NCBI RefSeq assembly: GCF_900110205.1
Contig: NZ_FOCV01000009.1
Coordinates: 1 to 64,000, forward strand
DNA length: 64,000 nucleotides
Reading direction: 5' to 3'
From: Rhizobium tibeticum
GTDB lineage: Bacteria; Pseudomonadota; Alphaproteobacteria; Rhizobiales; Rhizobiaceae
A program made the translations under genes and the position numbers. The notes below the pieces were generated by a model. It was not told the origin of the DNA. It was given only the letters and a program-made list of their open reading frames with translations, and searched no databases. Positions 41,350-51,538 of this stretch are shown piece after piece (the stretch's first letter is position 1; each line of letters opens with the position of its first letter).

Positions 41350-43653
41350 TTACGCAACTTTCGGGCGGCGACGCGGCGCCGTACGACGGCTGAGGCTTTG
41401 GGAGAGGATGGCGATGTTCTGCGCCGGAACTGCCGGCGAGAAAACGTAGCCCTGCACGAGATCGGTGGCGCGATACTTGTTGAGCAAGGCCAGTTGCTCG
41501 GTGGTCTCAACACCTTCAGTGACGATCTTCAGACCGAGTTCGCGCGCCAGGTTGACGGTGCCACGCAGCAGCTTGAGCCGACGCCCGTCCTCGACGATGT
41601 TGCGCAGGAACGAGCGGTCGATCTTCACGATGTCGAGCGGCAGCGTGTCGAGATAGCTGAGGCTGGAGAAGCCGGTGCCGAAGTCGTCGATGGCGATCGT
41701 GATCCCGCGTGCCCTCAGTTCGGCGAGGATCGCGCGCACCGCGGCCGGCTCATCGATCAGGCAGCTTTCCGTAATTTCGAGATGCAGCCGCGCAGGTTCG
41801 AGACGCGATGCCTCGAGCGCCTCGGAAACGACGGCAAGAATATCCGCGTCGCGCAGATCGCGCGCCGACAGGTTGACCGAGACGGCGATATGATCCGGCC
41901 AATTCATGCAGTCCTTGCATGCCTTCATGAGGATGAAGCGGGTGATCTCGGAGATGATGCCCATCTCTTCGGCAATGCGAATGAAGACATCCGGCGGGAT
42001 CGCGCCCTTTTCTGGATGGACCCAACGCGCCAGCGCCTCGGCGCATTCGATGCGCGTTCCGTCCGCCTTGAACATCGGCTGGTAGGCGACGCTGAGACCC
42101 TGGTTGCCGATCGCTTCGCGCAGATCCGCCTTGAGCTTTTGCTGCTCGATATAGCGCCCGTCCATCTCGCGTTCGAAGCCGGCAATTCCGCCGCGCTGCT
42201 TCGACTTGCTTTCGAAGAGCGCGAGATCGGCCTTGATGCTCCACTCCTCCATCGCGAAGGCATCGCTTTCGAGGATCGCAAAGCCGGCGCTCAGCGAAAC
42301 GAGGAAGGTGACGTCATCGGCTTCGTAGTTGCCCTGAATGCTCTCATGGAAGCGGTGGATCTCCGCGTCGAGCGCGGCCATGTCCTTTGCATGCGGGAAG
42401 AAGAGAATGAACTGGTCGCCCATCAAGCGGCCGACGATGGCCTTGCCCGCCTGCTTGGCGATGCGGCTTGCGATGGCGCAGAGCAGGCGGTCGCCGGTAA
42501 TGTGGCCGCGCATGTCGTTGACATGTTTGAACTCATCGATATCGAGAACCATGAAGGCGACAGGGCCGCGCTTCTTCTGGTACTTGGTCAGGTAGTCCTG
42601 CACGAGGTGGCTGAAGTATTCGCGGTTCGGCAGACCGGTCAGCGCATCGAAGCGAACCATGTGCAGGATCTTCTGCTCGGCCTTCACGCGGCTCGAGACG
42701 TCTTCGAAAATCAAGACGGCGCCGCCATCGGCGCGGCGGCTTGCCGAAAACTCCAGGGACAGATCTTCTGGAAAGTGAATCAGCGTGCGCGAAAGCTTGC
42801 CCTCGGCGACATGCGTCATCTGCCGCAGGATCAGCTCCGGCTGGGTGGAATCCATGAAGCTGTAGCGGGCACCGTAGCGCAACACCGCGCCGAGGTCGCG
42901 TTCCTTCAGCCGCTCCGGATCGCCAATCTTCAGAAGGTCGCAGGCCTTGCGGTTGATGACCTGGATACGGTTTTCCGGATCGACCATCACCAGACCGTGC
43001 GGCATGTTGTTGAGTGCCGTGTCGAAGCGGTCGGCGATCATCGAGATCTGGCGACGCGCAATGACGTTCTCATACAGGAACTCGCGCACGCCATTCGCCA
43101 TTGCCCGCGTCGTCAGGCCAAACGGAATGAGGAAGGCCGACAGGATCGCGCGATAGAAGTCGAGCGCCATCAGGCTGCAGATGATCATCGGCAGACAGCA
43201 GGCCAGTGTCTGCAGGTCGATCGCCTTTTGCGATCCGTAATTTCGGCCGACGACGGAGACCATCGACGCCATGGTGACCGCGATGCAGGCGAGCTCGGCG
43301 AACGGATCCTGCAGGATGAAGATGGCATAGCCGCTGCCGATGCCAAGGATCGCCGCCGTGGAGGCAGCGCCGATGACATAGACGGTTTCCCAATGTTCGA
43401 TCTGCTCGCGCGACAGCGTCCGCTTGTCGACCTTGTCGAACATGCGGAAGGTAACCATCCGGCCGGCGAAAACGGCAAGGAAACCTACCGAAAGGGCGAC
43501 ATAGAACGGAGAACTGGTTTTCAGGGCTACGGCGAGGAAGGCAACCACATGCACGATGACACCCGCGACGAGTGTCATGCGATTCCCGAAGAGGGAACTG
43601 ACAAACGACAGATAAACGTCGGTAGGGACCCTGTTCGGGTTATGTGGCTTCAT
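41350..43653 (-). CDS. Membrane PAS-GGDEF-EAL protein, probable c-di-GMP phosphodiesterase
   Basis: This encodes 767 residues from the ATG at 43653, after AGGGAAAG. About five or six membrane helices lie in residues 10-200. A PAS-like segment ('LNNMPHGLVMVDPENRIQVI') follows, then a GGDEF domain and a C-terminal EAL domain. The GGDEF signature reads MGDQF (411-415) instead of GGDEF, so cyclase activity is doubtful. The EAL motif is intact (E539 in 'EALARW'), with the metal and catalytic segments 'ESCLIDE', 'IDDFGTGFSSLSYL', 'DIVKIDRSF' and 'EGVET'. The likely net activity is c-di-GMP hydrolysis, perhaps regulated by GTP binding to the degenerate GGDEF domain. Confidence 0.9.
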   Translation of the reverse strand: MKPHNPNRVPTDVYLSFVSSLFGNRMTLVAGVIVHVVAFLAVALKTSSPFYVALSVGFLAVFAGRMVTFRMFDKVDKRTLSREQIEHWETVYVIGAASTAAILGIGSGYAIFILQDPFAELACIAVTMASMVSVVGRNYGSQKAIDLQTLACCLPMIICSLMALDFYRAILSAFLIPFGLTTRAMANGVREFLYENVIARRQISMIADRFDTALNNMPHGLVMVDPENRIQVINRKACDLLKIGDPERLKERDLGAVLRYGARYSFMDSTQPELILRQMTHVAEGKLSRTLIHFPEDLSLEFSASRRADGGAVLIFEDVSSRVKAEQKILHMVRFDALTGLPNREYFSHLVQDYLTKYQKKRGPVAFMVLDIDEFKHVNDMRGHITGDRLLCAIASRIAKQAGKAIVGRLMGDQFILFFPHAKDMAALDAEIHRFHESIQGNYEADDVTFLVSLSAGFAILESDAFAMEEWSIKADLALFESKSKQRGGIAGFEREMDGRYIEQQKLKADLREAIGNQGLSVAYQPMFKADGTRIECAEALARWVHPEKGAIPPDVFIRIAEEMGIISEITRFILMKACKDCMNWPDHIAVSVNLSARDLRDADILAVVSEALEASRLEPARLHLEITESCLIDEPAAVRAILAELRARGITIAIDDFGTGFSSLSYLDTLPLDIVKIDRSFLRNIVEDGRRLKLLRGTVNLARELGLKIVTEGVETTEQLALLNKYRATDLVQGYVFSPAVPAQNIAILSQSLSRRTAPRRRPKVA

Positions 43654-43981
43654 CCATACTTTCCCTGTGCGGCGAAACCTTAACCGCAACCCTTTAAAAA
43701 TTGATTTCGGGTAATCGATACATTTTGTCGAATTTTCCAAAACCCTGGGATGAATTTTAGCGTTTGCAATGACTTATGCAGCCATTCGGTGAAGTTTTCG
43801 CGGCATCACGCCTATCCTGAGGTTGTCTGTGCGCCCCGCATTGACGCCAAGCGTGTCGCATGCGCTTTATACGACTATATTCCAACACGCCCCCTTTAAT
43901 CTTTCAATTTGAAAAACCGTGGTCTAAACCGGTGGAAAGATAAAAGGCGCATAAAAACGCGCGACATAACAGGGGGAAGGC
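43654..43981. other. Divergent intergenic region between the EAL gene and the TRAP permease
   Basis: About 328 bases containing two presumed divergent promoters. It is more AT-rich around 43.67-43.76 kb and 43.88-43.92 kb. No gene or clear operator is seen. Confidence 0.5.
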
Positions 43982-44521
43982 ATGCCGGCTTTGTTGACCG
44001 TCAGCCGGCTGATCGACGCGGTCAGCCAATTCATGGGCAAACTGTCCGAATACATGGTGCTGTTGTGCTGTCTGATCAGCGCCGCCAATGCACTGATCCG
44101 CTATTCTTTCAATTACAGCTCAAATGGCTGGCTCGAGATCCAATGGTATCTCTTCGCCTTCATCGTCGTGCTGGGTGCAGCTCATACGCTGCGCATGAAC
44201 GAGCACGTGCGCGTCGACCTGATCTATGGCGCAGTCTCCGACAAGGCGAGGATCTGGATCGACGTCATCGGCCTTGTCGTTTTCCTGATCCCGGCCTGCC
44301 TCTTCCTGACCTGGCTCTGCTGGCCCTTCTTCCTGTCCTCCTACCTGCAGCATGAGGTCTCGGCCAATGCCGGCGGCCTGATCCGCTGGCCGGTCAAGCT
44401 CGTTCTCTTCCTCGGCTTCGGGCTGCTGACCCTTCAAGGTCTCTCGGAGTTGATCAAGAGGATTGCCGCCCTCACCGGCTACATCCTGATCGATACGAAA
44501 TACGAAAAGCCGCTGCAGTAG
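43982..44521 (+). CDS. TRAP transporter small permease (DctQ-like)
   Basis: This 179-residue protein has four membrane helices in the DctQ pattern: 'MVLLCCLISAANALIRY', 'QWYLFAFIVVLGAAHTLRMN', 'VIGLVVFLIPACLFLTWLCW' and 'WPVKLVLFLGFGLLTLQGLS'. The motif 'AAHTLRMNEHVRVDLIY' is family-specific. GGGGGAAGG precedes the ATG. It pairs with DctM, 21 bases downstream. The matching binding protein is the converging gene ending at 46139. Confidence 0.9.
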   Translation: MPALLTVSRLIDAVSQFMGKLSEYMVLLCCLISAANALIRYSFNYSSNGWLEIQWYLFAFIVVLGAAHTLRMNEHVRVDLIYGAVSDKARIWIDVIGLVVFLIPACLFLTWLCWPFFLSSYLQHEVSANAGGLIRWPVKLVLFLGFGLLTLQGLSELIKRIAALTGYILIDTKYEKPLQ

Positions 44522-44542
44522 CCCGGGCCCGGAGGAACACCA

Positions 44543-46084
44543 TTGTTTGATTTCGGCATCATTCCGCCGGCCATGTTCGTGGGTATGATTCTCTTCATGC
44601 TCTACGGCTTTCCGGTCGCCTTTTCGCTGGCCGCCGTCGGCCTGTTCTTCGGCATTATTGGCATCGCCACGGGCCATTTCAGCGAAGCGTTCCTGCAGGC
44701 CCTGCCGCTGCGTTTCTTCGGGATCGTCTCCAACGACCTGCTGCTTGCCATCCCCTTCTTCACCTTCATGGGCGCTATTTTGGAGCGCTGCGGCCTGGCC
44801 GAAGATCTGCTGGAGGGAACGGGCAAGCTGTTCGGCAGAATTCCGGGCGGCCTTGCCTATGCAGTGATCCTGGTCGGCGCCGTGCTCGGCGCCATCACCG
44901 GCACGGTGGCCGCCTCCGTCATCACCATGGGCGTCATCTCGCTGCCCATCATGCTGCGTTACGGCTACAGCCCGAGGCTCGCCACCGGCGTCATCGCCGC
45001 CTCCGGCACCATAACCCAGGTCATTCCGCCATCGCTCGTGCTGGTCGTGCTTGCCGACCAGCTCGGCAAATCGGTCGGCGACATGTATCTCGGCGCCATC
45101 GGCCCCTCGATCCTGCAGGTGGCGATCTTCATGGGCTACATCCTGATCCTGTCGTTCTTGAAGCCGGCCGCCATGCCGCCGCTGCCGAAGGAAGTCCGCG
45201 GCGATTTCAACTGGGCGCTGCTCATGAGGGTACTGTCAGGGATGGTGCCGTCGATCGTGCTGATCTTCCTTGTCCTCGGCACGATCTTCATGGGGCTCGC
45301 GACGCCCACCGAAGCCGGCGCGCTCGGCGTCGTCGGCGCCATGGTGCTTGCCGCCATGCATCGCCGCCTCACCTGGCCGCTGATGCAGGAAGCGATGCGT
45401 TCCACCATGCACATCACCTCGATGGTGGTGATGATCCTGATCGGTTCGACCTGCTTCAGCCTTGTCTTCCAGGGCATGGACGGCTCACGCTGGATCGAGC
45501 ACATGCTGTCGGGCATCCCCGGAGGCCCGGTCGGCTTCCTGATCTTCGCCAATATCTTCATCTTCGTGCTGGCCTTCTTCCTCGATTTCTTCGAGATCGC
45601 CTTCATCGTCATTCCGATGCTGGCGCCGGTGGCTTCGGCACTCGGCATCGACCTGATCTGGTTTGGCGTGCTGATCTGCGTGAACATGCAGACGAGCTTC
45701 ATGCATCCTCCCTTCGGCTTCGCGCTCTTCTACCTGCGTTCGATTGCCGATCGCAGCGTCAAGACGTCGGATATCTACATGGGCGCCGTGCCCTGGGTCT
45801 GTATGCAGCTGATCCTCGTGGCGATCGTGATCTTCTGGCCGCAATCGGTGACCTACTGGCTGGACAAGGGACCGAAGGTCGATCCGAGTTCGATCAAGAT
45901 CGAAGTGCCGGGCTTCGGCGGCAATGGCTTCTCGCTGCCACCATTGGGCGCGCCCGGGGGTGGCTCACCGCAAATGCCCGGACTGACCTTGCCGCCGATG
46001 AATGGCCTGCCCGGCCAGCCGCCTGCACCCGCAACGCCTGCGCCGCCGGCAACGGATCTCAGCCAGCCACCTAAGATCAACTGA
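44543..46084 (+). CDS. TRAP transporter large permease (DctM-like), with proline-rich tail
   Basis: This 513-residue protein has about a dozen membrane helices of the DctM family ('GAVLGAITGTVAASVITMG', 'IPFFTFMGAILERCGLAEDL', 'GLATPTEAGALGVVGAM'). The start is a TTG at 44543 after GGAGG. The permease core ends near residue 450, and about 60 residues of Pro/Gly/Ala-rich tail follow ('GGSPQMPGLTLPPMNGLPG'). Most DctM proteins stop near 430-450 residues, so the tail is unusual. It imports an organic acid with sodium using the TakP-like binding protein. Confidence 0.92.
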   Translation: MFDFGIIPPAMFVGMILFMLYGFPVAFSLAAVGLFFGIIGIATGHFSEAFLQALPLRFFGIVSNDLLLAIPFFTFMGAILERCGLAEDLLEGTGKLFGRIPGGLAYAVILVGAVLGAITGTVAASVITMGVISLPIMLRYGYSPRLATGVIAASGTITQVIPPSLVLVVLADQLGKSVGDMYLGAIGPSILQVAIFMGYILILSFLKPAAMPPLPKEVRGDFNWALLMRVLSGMVPSIVLIFLVLGTIFMGLATPTEAGALGVVGAMVLAAMHRRLTWPLMQEAMRSTMHITSMVVMILIGSTCFSLVFQGMDGSRWIEHMLSGIPGGPVGFLIFANIFIFVLAFFLDFFEIAFIVIPMLAPVASALGIDLIWFGVLICVNMQTSFMHPPFGFALFYLRSIADRSVKTSDIYMGAVPWVCMQLILVAIVIFWPQSVTYWLDKGPKVDPSSIKIEVPGFGGNGFSLPPLGAPGGGSPQMPGLTLPPMNGLPGQPPAPATPAPPATDLSQPPKIN

Positions 46085-46120
46085 AAAAAAGCCCCGGATC
46101 GAAATCCGGGGCTTCTTCTT
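46085..46120. terminator. Bidirectional terminator between the converging TRAP genes
   Basis: AAGCCCCGGAT (46089-46099) and ATCCGGGGCTT (46104-46114) form a perfect 11-base stem with a CGAA loop. A run of A on the left (46084-46090) and CTTCTT on the right allow it to stop the leftward dctP-like transcript strongly, and possibly the rightward one. Confidence 0.85.
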
Positions 46121-46138
46121 GTCGGGGTTGGCCAGCGA

Positions 46139-47287
<1,149 letters not shown>

Positions 47288-47320
47288 TCATCTCTGCCCG
47301 CAGCAATAGCTGGAAGCTAA

Positions 47321-47352
47321 GCACGGTGGCAACCGTGTTTCAAGCACCGTGC
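47321..47352. repeat. Overlapping inverted repeats upstream of the TakP-like gene
   Basis: GCACGGTG (47321-47328) is a perfect inverted repeat of CACCGTGC (47345-47352). A competing hairpin CACGGT/ACCGTG (47322-47327 with 47332-47337) uses the same left arm. Mutually exclusive pairings of this kind resemble a switchable leader or a protein-binding site in the roughly 70-100 bases upstream of the leftward gene. Confidence 0.4.
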
Positions 47353-47543
47353 CATTAGTCTTTGGCATCACGACGGCAATATGGCGTCAAGCGCATTTGC
47401 ATCAAAATCAGCGAGTTAGGCAAGACAGGCCGGAGCCACGGGCCGACAATGCCGCAATTCCGCCCGTGATTGCGCCGAGACGTTGACTTCCAAGCCATTC
47501 TCGGCTCTCACAATAATGACTGCATCTTCCGACCGGGGTGAAA

Positions 47544-48323
47544 ATGACGAAGCCGATCGTCGCCGTTCCTGCCGATATCCGCACCTTCGACGGCGCCAGC
47601 TGGCACGCCGTCCAGCATCAATATGTGCGCGCTGCGTTGAACGCCGCCGGGGTCATGGCCTTCATCATTCCAGCCTTCGAGGAAGGCTACGGCACGGACG
47701 CGATTCTGGACCGCGTCGACGGTGTTCTCGTCTCGGGTTCGGCCAGCAACGTCCATCCGTCTTACTACGGCGCAACGGCGACCGACGCCGACGGGCCTTT
47801 CGATATCGCGCGTGACGCCACGAGCCTGCCGCTGATCCGCCGCGCCATCGACCGCGCCATTCCGCTGCTGGCAATCTGCCGCGGCATCCAGGAGCTCAAC
47901 GTCGCACTGGGCGGCACACTCGCGAGCGAGATCCAGGACCAGCCGGGCATATGGGACCACCGCAAGCCGGCGGATGTCGACCGCGACGGTATGTACGCAA
48001 TCCGCCAGAGCGTCTTCGTCAAAGAGGGCTCCTGCATTGCCGGCATCGTCGGCCCGGGCGAGATCAAGGTGAACTCTTTGCATCGCCAGGCCATCGCCAA
48101 GACGGCTCCGCGCCTAAAGGTAGAGGCGGTCGCCGAGGATGGCACGATCGAGGCAGTCTCGGTGATCGATGCTCCAGCCTTTGCAGTTGGCGTCCAATGG
48201 CACCCGGAATACTGGGCCGAGACCGACAAGCCTTCGAACCAGATCTTCACGGCCTTCGGCGATGCGGTGAGAGCCTATGCGAGCGGCAAGCTGTCCAAGG
48301 CCGAGAATGAGGCGCTTGCCTGA
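47544..48323 (+). CDS. Class I glutamine amidotransferase (gamma-glutamyl-GABA hydrolase/PuuD family)
   Basis: This encodes 259 residues. The nucleophile is C112 in 'LLAICRGIQELNVALGG', and the His-Glu pair is in 'GVQWHPEYWAE'. This is the peptidase C26/PuuD type that hydrolyses gamma-glutamyl amides, for example gamma-glutamyl-GABA in putrescine breakdown. No other puu genes are nearby, so the substrate is not certain. The ATG at 47544 is preferred over the GTG at 47538. Confidence 0.88.
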   Translation: MTKPIVAVPADIRTFDGASWHAVQHQYVRAALNAAGVMAFIIPAFEEGYGTDAILDRVDGVLVSGSASNVHPSYYGATATDADGPFDIARDATSLPLIRRAIDRAIPLLAICRGIQELNVALGGTLASEIQDQPGIWDHRKPADVDRDGMYAIRQSVFVKEGSCIAGIVGPGEIKVNSLHRQAIAKTAPRLKVEAVAEDGTIEAVSVIDAPAFAVGVQWHPEYWAETDKPSNQIFTAFGDAVRAYASGKLSKAENEALA

Positions 48324-48552
48324 AGGGCAGTCATGAGCGTATGTCGCTTGGCCCCGAACGGGCGACTGCTGTCGGCCGATATTGTTCTCCAATGGGTCAA
48401 GGAGCGGCGACCGAGGACGCAGGCGCCAACTGTTGTTGGCTGCGTCGTAGAGATGCAATGGTACCTGCGACTTCGTCTACAGTCATATCACCTTCAACTA
48501 TCCAAAAGGCCGATCCGCTCCGAACGGCACATTGCGGTTTTGACTGACAAGA
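48324..48552. other. Non-coding gap between the amidotransferase and desaturase genes
   Basis: About 230 bases between converging genes. I see no gene, strong terminator or repeat. Confidence 0.4.
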
Positions 48553-49593
48553 CTACTGTGCGTGCCGCAGCTTCGCGGCATCGCGAAACGAGATCAGGCG
48601 TCGGCTTTGCTCATCCCACAGGACCAGTTTTACACAACGCAGGCTCTCCATCATGGTGATGCGGCCAAGACCGGCCAATGCTGGGTGGTCTCTCAACACT
48701 TCCGGAAGCCTGTAATAGGGTACCCTGCTCGACAGGTGGTGAACGTGGTGGATCCCGATGTTGCCAGTGATCCAGCGAAGCGCCAGCGGCAGGTCGTAAT
48801 GCGATGCACCATGAAGGGCCGCATGTGGAAATTGCCATTCCGGTTCTCTTGACCAATGGGTTTCCTCAAACTGATGTTGCACATAGAAGAGCCAGATGCC
48901 CGCGGTTGCCGCCAGTAGGGCGATGGGCAGATGCACCAGCAGGAAGGGCAGGATTCCGATTGTCCACATCAATGTCGCGGAGATAATCGCGATCGCCAGA
49001 TTTGTCGCCATGGTGGATATCCAGGGCAAGGAACCGGATCGCATCATGCCAAAAGGTAGCCGTTGCTTGAACAGGAACAGCCATGCCGGGCCGATGCCGA
49101 ACATGACTGCCGGATGCCTGTACAGGCGGTAGTTAAGCCGACCGGGCCAGGAGCGGCCGTTATACTCCGACACCGTCAGCGTTGTTATATCGCCAACGCC
49201 GCGACCCTCGAGATTTCCCGCCAAGGCATGATGCTCCGCATGCGCCCGGCGCCAATAGTCATAGGGCGTAAGTGTGAGGACACCGATCACGCGGCCCGTC
49301 CAATCGTCGACGCGCCGACGCGCAAAGAAAGAGCCGTGGCCGCAATCGTGCTGGATCATAAACAAGCGAAGCAGAAAAGCGGCTGCGGGAACAATCAGTA
49401 TCAGCCCGGCCCAGAAGCCGTAGTGAACCGCTGCCAAGGCGCCAGCCCAGCAAAACGCAAATGGAATGGCCGTTACCGCAAGTTCGAAAACGCTGCGTCT
49501 GAGATGCGGCTGGCGATATTTGGCGAGGATCTTGAGCCAAGCCTTTTCGTCGGAAAGGGGTGGGCTTAGGTCGCGCTGAAGGGACTCAATCAA
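48553..49593 (-). CDS. Fatty acid desaturase
   Basis: This is an integral membrane di-iron desaturase. All three histidine boxes are present: 'HDCGHGS', 'HAEHHA' and 'HHVHH' ('GIHHVHHLSSRVPYYRLPEV'). Between them lie four hydrophobic segments. It introduces a double bond in membrane acyl chains; the regiospecificity (for example delta-12) cannot be read. I place the start at a TTG (49593, giving about 346 residues), because residues before it look non-coding; an ATG at 49668 (371 residues) is the only in-frame alternative and has no better ribosome site. The gene converges with the amidotransferase gene and is transcribed alone. Confidence 0.82.
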   Translation of the reverse strand: MIESLQRDLSPPLSDEKAWLKILAKYRQPHLRRSVFELAVTAIPFAFCWAGALAAVHYGFWAGLILIVPAAAFLLRLFMIQHDCGHGSFFARRRVDDWTGRVIGVLTLTPYDYWRRAHAEHHALAGNLEGRGVGDITTLTVSEYNGRSWPGRLNYRLYRHPAVMFGIGPAWLFLFKQRLPFGMMRSGSLPWISTMATNLAIAIISATLMWTIGILPFLLVHLPIALLAATAGIWLFYVQHQFEETHWSREPEWQFPHAALHGASHYDLPLALRWITGNIGIHHVHHLSSRVPYYRLPEVLRDHPALAGLGRITMMESLRCVKLVLWDEQSRRLISFRDAAKLRHAQ

Positions 49594-49946
49594 AGAACAA
49601 TTCCGCGAACAGCAATGAATTCCGAGAAGGCGAGGGCTATTGCGACGGCAAAAATCCTGCCCTTGCATTGGGTTTCATTTTCGACGCATCGAATGACGAC
49701 GCGGTCGCGAAGCGGGGGGTATGTCATGAGGATCTTTCTGCGGCGCAGCGTAATGCGGCCTAGATAGCAGCGATTGCCATCGGTTGATAGAAGCGCCCAG
49801 AAATATAATCTGGAGAAAAAATCACAGAAAATAACAATCTCCATCTACGACACGCCGGAAAATGAGATCGGAAAAGATGGAATTCTAGTTGGTGGATGAA
49901 CCGGAAGATGTATTCCAGCCGCCGCTCAAAGCGCCCATCGCCGGTG
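49594..49946. other. Intergenic region upstream of the desaturase gene
   Basis: About 350 bases between two leftward genes. It holds the presumed desaturase promoter and the 3' end of the cyclase transcript. No gene or clear terminator is seen; the region around 49.78-49.87 kb is AT-rich. Confidence 0.4.
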
Positions 49947-50852
49947 CTAGCTGCGCATTGCCCATCGAATACCGGCCGCAACAGCGATGCCGAGAAGCGG
50001 CCATATCGCCCAGAATGTTCCATGCCACGACAGAAGGTTGATGGCGACAATGCCCAGTCCGACAACGGCAAGAGCGGCGATGCGTCGGTCGATGCGGTTC
50101 TGCCTGCGAACCCAGGTCATCGCCGCTACAAAGGCAAAAGCAAGAATCGGCCAGACCGCCCAGAAAACGCCCTGCCATGATAGAAGGTTGATCACCACCA
50201 ATGCGGCCGAAGCCACTGCGTAGAGAGCGCCCATCTTTCGCGCTTTCGTGCTCCGCGGGCCTGCGTCTGGCGTGGAGACGGTCCCCGCCGGCACGGCGCT
50301 CACGGGCCGCTGCGATGAACTATCCACGCCTTCGCCGATCCTGACGGCGTAGCTCGGCACAGCCTCGGCGACGTTCTTGACCGCGAGCGGTCCCAGGAAA
50401 TCGAAGCCGACGGCGACCTTGTTGCGGACCTGGTCGTAGACCGTATTGGAAATTACGATGCCGCCGGCGACAGCCGAGGCCTGAAGCCTGGCGGCAATGT
50501 TGACGCCATCGCCATAGATGTCATCGCCCTCGGCGATTACATCGCCGAGATTAATGCCGATCCGAAACAGCATCCGCCCGTCCGCAGGCCGGGCTGTATT
50601 CATCCCTGCAAGTTCGTTCTGAACATCGACGGCAGCCCGCACCGCCTCGACCACGCTCGGGAATTCGGCAATCAGACCGTCGCCCCAGGTATTGATCACC
50701 CGGCCGCCATGCGCGACGATCAGGCCCGACATCGCCTCCCGCGAGCGTTTCAGCATCGCAAGCGTGCCTTCCTCGTCGGCCCCCATCAGCCGCGTGTAGT
50801 CCTGCACGTCAGCGGAGAAGATGGTGGTCAGCTTGCGCCGAGTTTCGTTCAT
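49947..50852 (-). CDS. Class III adenylate/guanylate cyclase with duplicated two-helix membrane domain
   Basis: This encodes 301 residues. The N-terminal CHD-type cyclase domain has metal-binding aspartates D15 ('IFSADVQDYTRLM') and D58 ('INTWGDGLIAEF'), and the transition-state segment 'YGDGVNIAARL'. A linker of about 40 residues leads to two homologous membrane repeats: 'VINLLSWQGVFWAVWPILAF' and 'AINLLSWHGTFWAIWPLLGI', each followed by a basic stop-transfer stretch. Most rhizobial cyclases of this type carry TPR or other soluble C-terminal domains, so the duplicated membrane anchor is distinctive. The protein should be membrane-tethered and make cAMP. Confidence 0.88.
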   Translation of the reverse strand: MNETRRKLTTIFSADVQDYTRLMGADEEGTLAMLKRSREAMSGLIVAHGGRVINTWGDGLIAEFPSVVEAVRAAVDVQNELAGMNTARPADGRMLFRIGINLGDVIAEGDDIYGDGVNIAARLQASAVAGGIVISNTVYDQVRNKVAVGFDFLGPLAVKNVAEAVPSYAVRIGEGVDSSSQRPVSAVPAGTVSTPDAGPRSTKARKMGALYAVASAALVVINLLSWQGVFWAVWPILAFAFVAAMTWVRRQNRIDRRIAALAVVGLGIVAINLLSWHGTFWAIWPLLGIAVAAGIRWAMRS

Positions 50853-51111
50853 GATGTCTCGCTTTTACCCAATCAACGTAAGGCCGTTCGAGAAGCGAAA
50901 TGAATATGCGCGATTGTGATTGATGTAAATTGACGCGAACAAACGTTGCCGAAAAACCTCCCGCTCACGTCCCTTCATCGGTGTCGCCCACCGGTCGCGA
51001 CATTCTGCCGCGGCAGGAAGACCGCGGAACAGCTTTGCCGATAGAACGTTTCCATGAGGCATATCGGGCACTACCGGCATTTCGCCGGCACTCCCGAGTG
51101 GGAGGAAAATC

Positions 51112-51483
51112 ATGAAAACGCTGCTGGTCTCATTAGGCGTGCTGGCCGCGACCGCGCTTCCGGCATTTGCAGCCGAGCCGGCCAAAATGGTCGATACGAA
51201 GATGGGCAAGATCCTGGCAACTGAAAAGGGCATGACCCTTTATACCTTCGACAAGGATGCCAAGGACAAATCGAACTGCGACAAGGCCTGCCTGAAGAAA
51301 TGGCCAGCCTTCCATGCCGCCGCCAAGGCCAAGGCGGAAGGCGAGTGGACGCTGGTCAAGGCCGCGGACGGCAAGGAAATGTGGGCCTATGAAGGCAAGC
51401 CGCTCTACATGTTTGTCGACGACAAGATGGCAGGCGACATGAAAGGCGATGGCGTGGGTGGCGTGTGGCATGTCGCCAAATAG
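51112..51483 (+). CDS. Secreted COG4315-type lipoprotein-repeat protein
   Basis: This 123-residue protein starts with a signal peptide (MKTLLVSLGVLAATALPAFA). Two repeats of the 'secreted repeat of unknown function' family follow: 'KGMTLYTFDKDAKDKSNCD' and 'EGKPLYMFVDDKMAGDM'. Two cysteines (in 'SNCDKACLKKW') probably form a disulphide. The function is unknown and the protein is presumably periplasmic. GGAGG precedes the ATG by six bases. It is monocistronic, 28 bases before... no gene on the same strand; the next gene converges. Confidence 0.85.
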   Translation: MKTLLVSLGVLAATALPAFAAEPAKMVDTKMGKILATEKGMTLYTFDKDAKDKSNCDKACLKKWPAFHAAAKAKAEGEWTLVKAADGKEMWAYEGKPLYMFVDDKMAGDMKGDGVGGVWHVAK

Positions 51484-51538
51484 CTGAGCGGCCAATTTGG
51501 ACGGGCGCGCATCCGCAATCGCGCCCGCTCCGTCGCAG

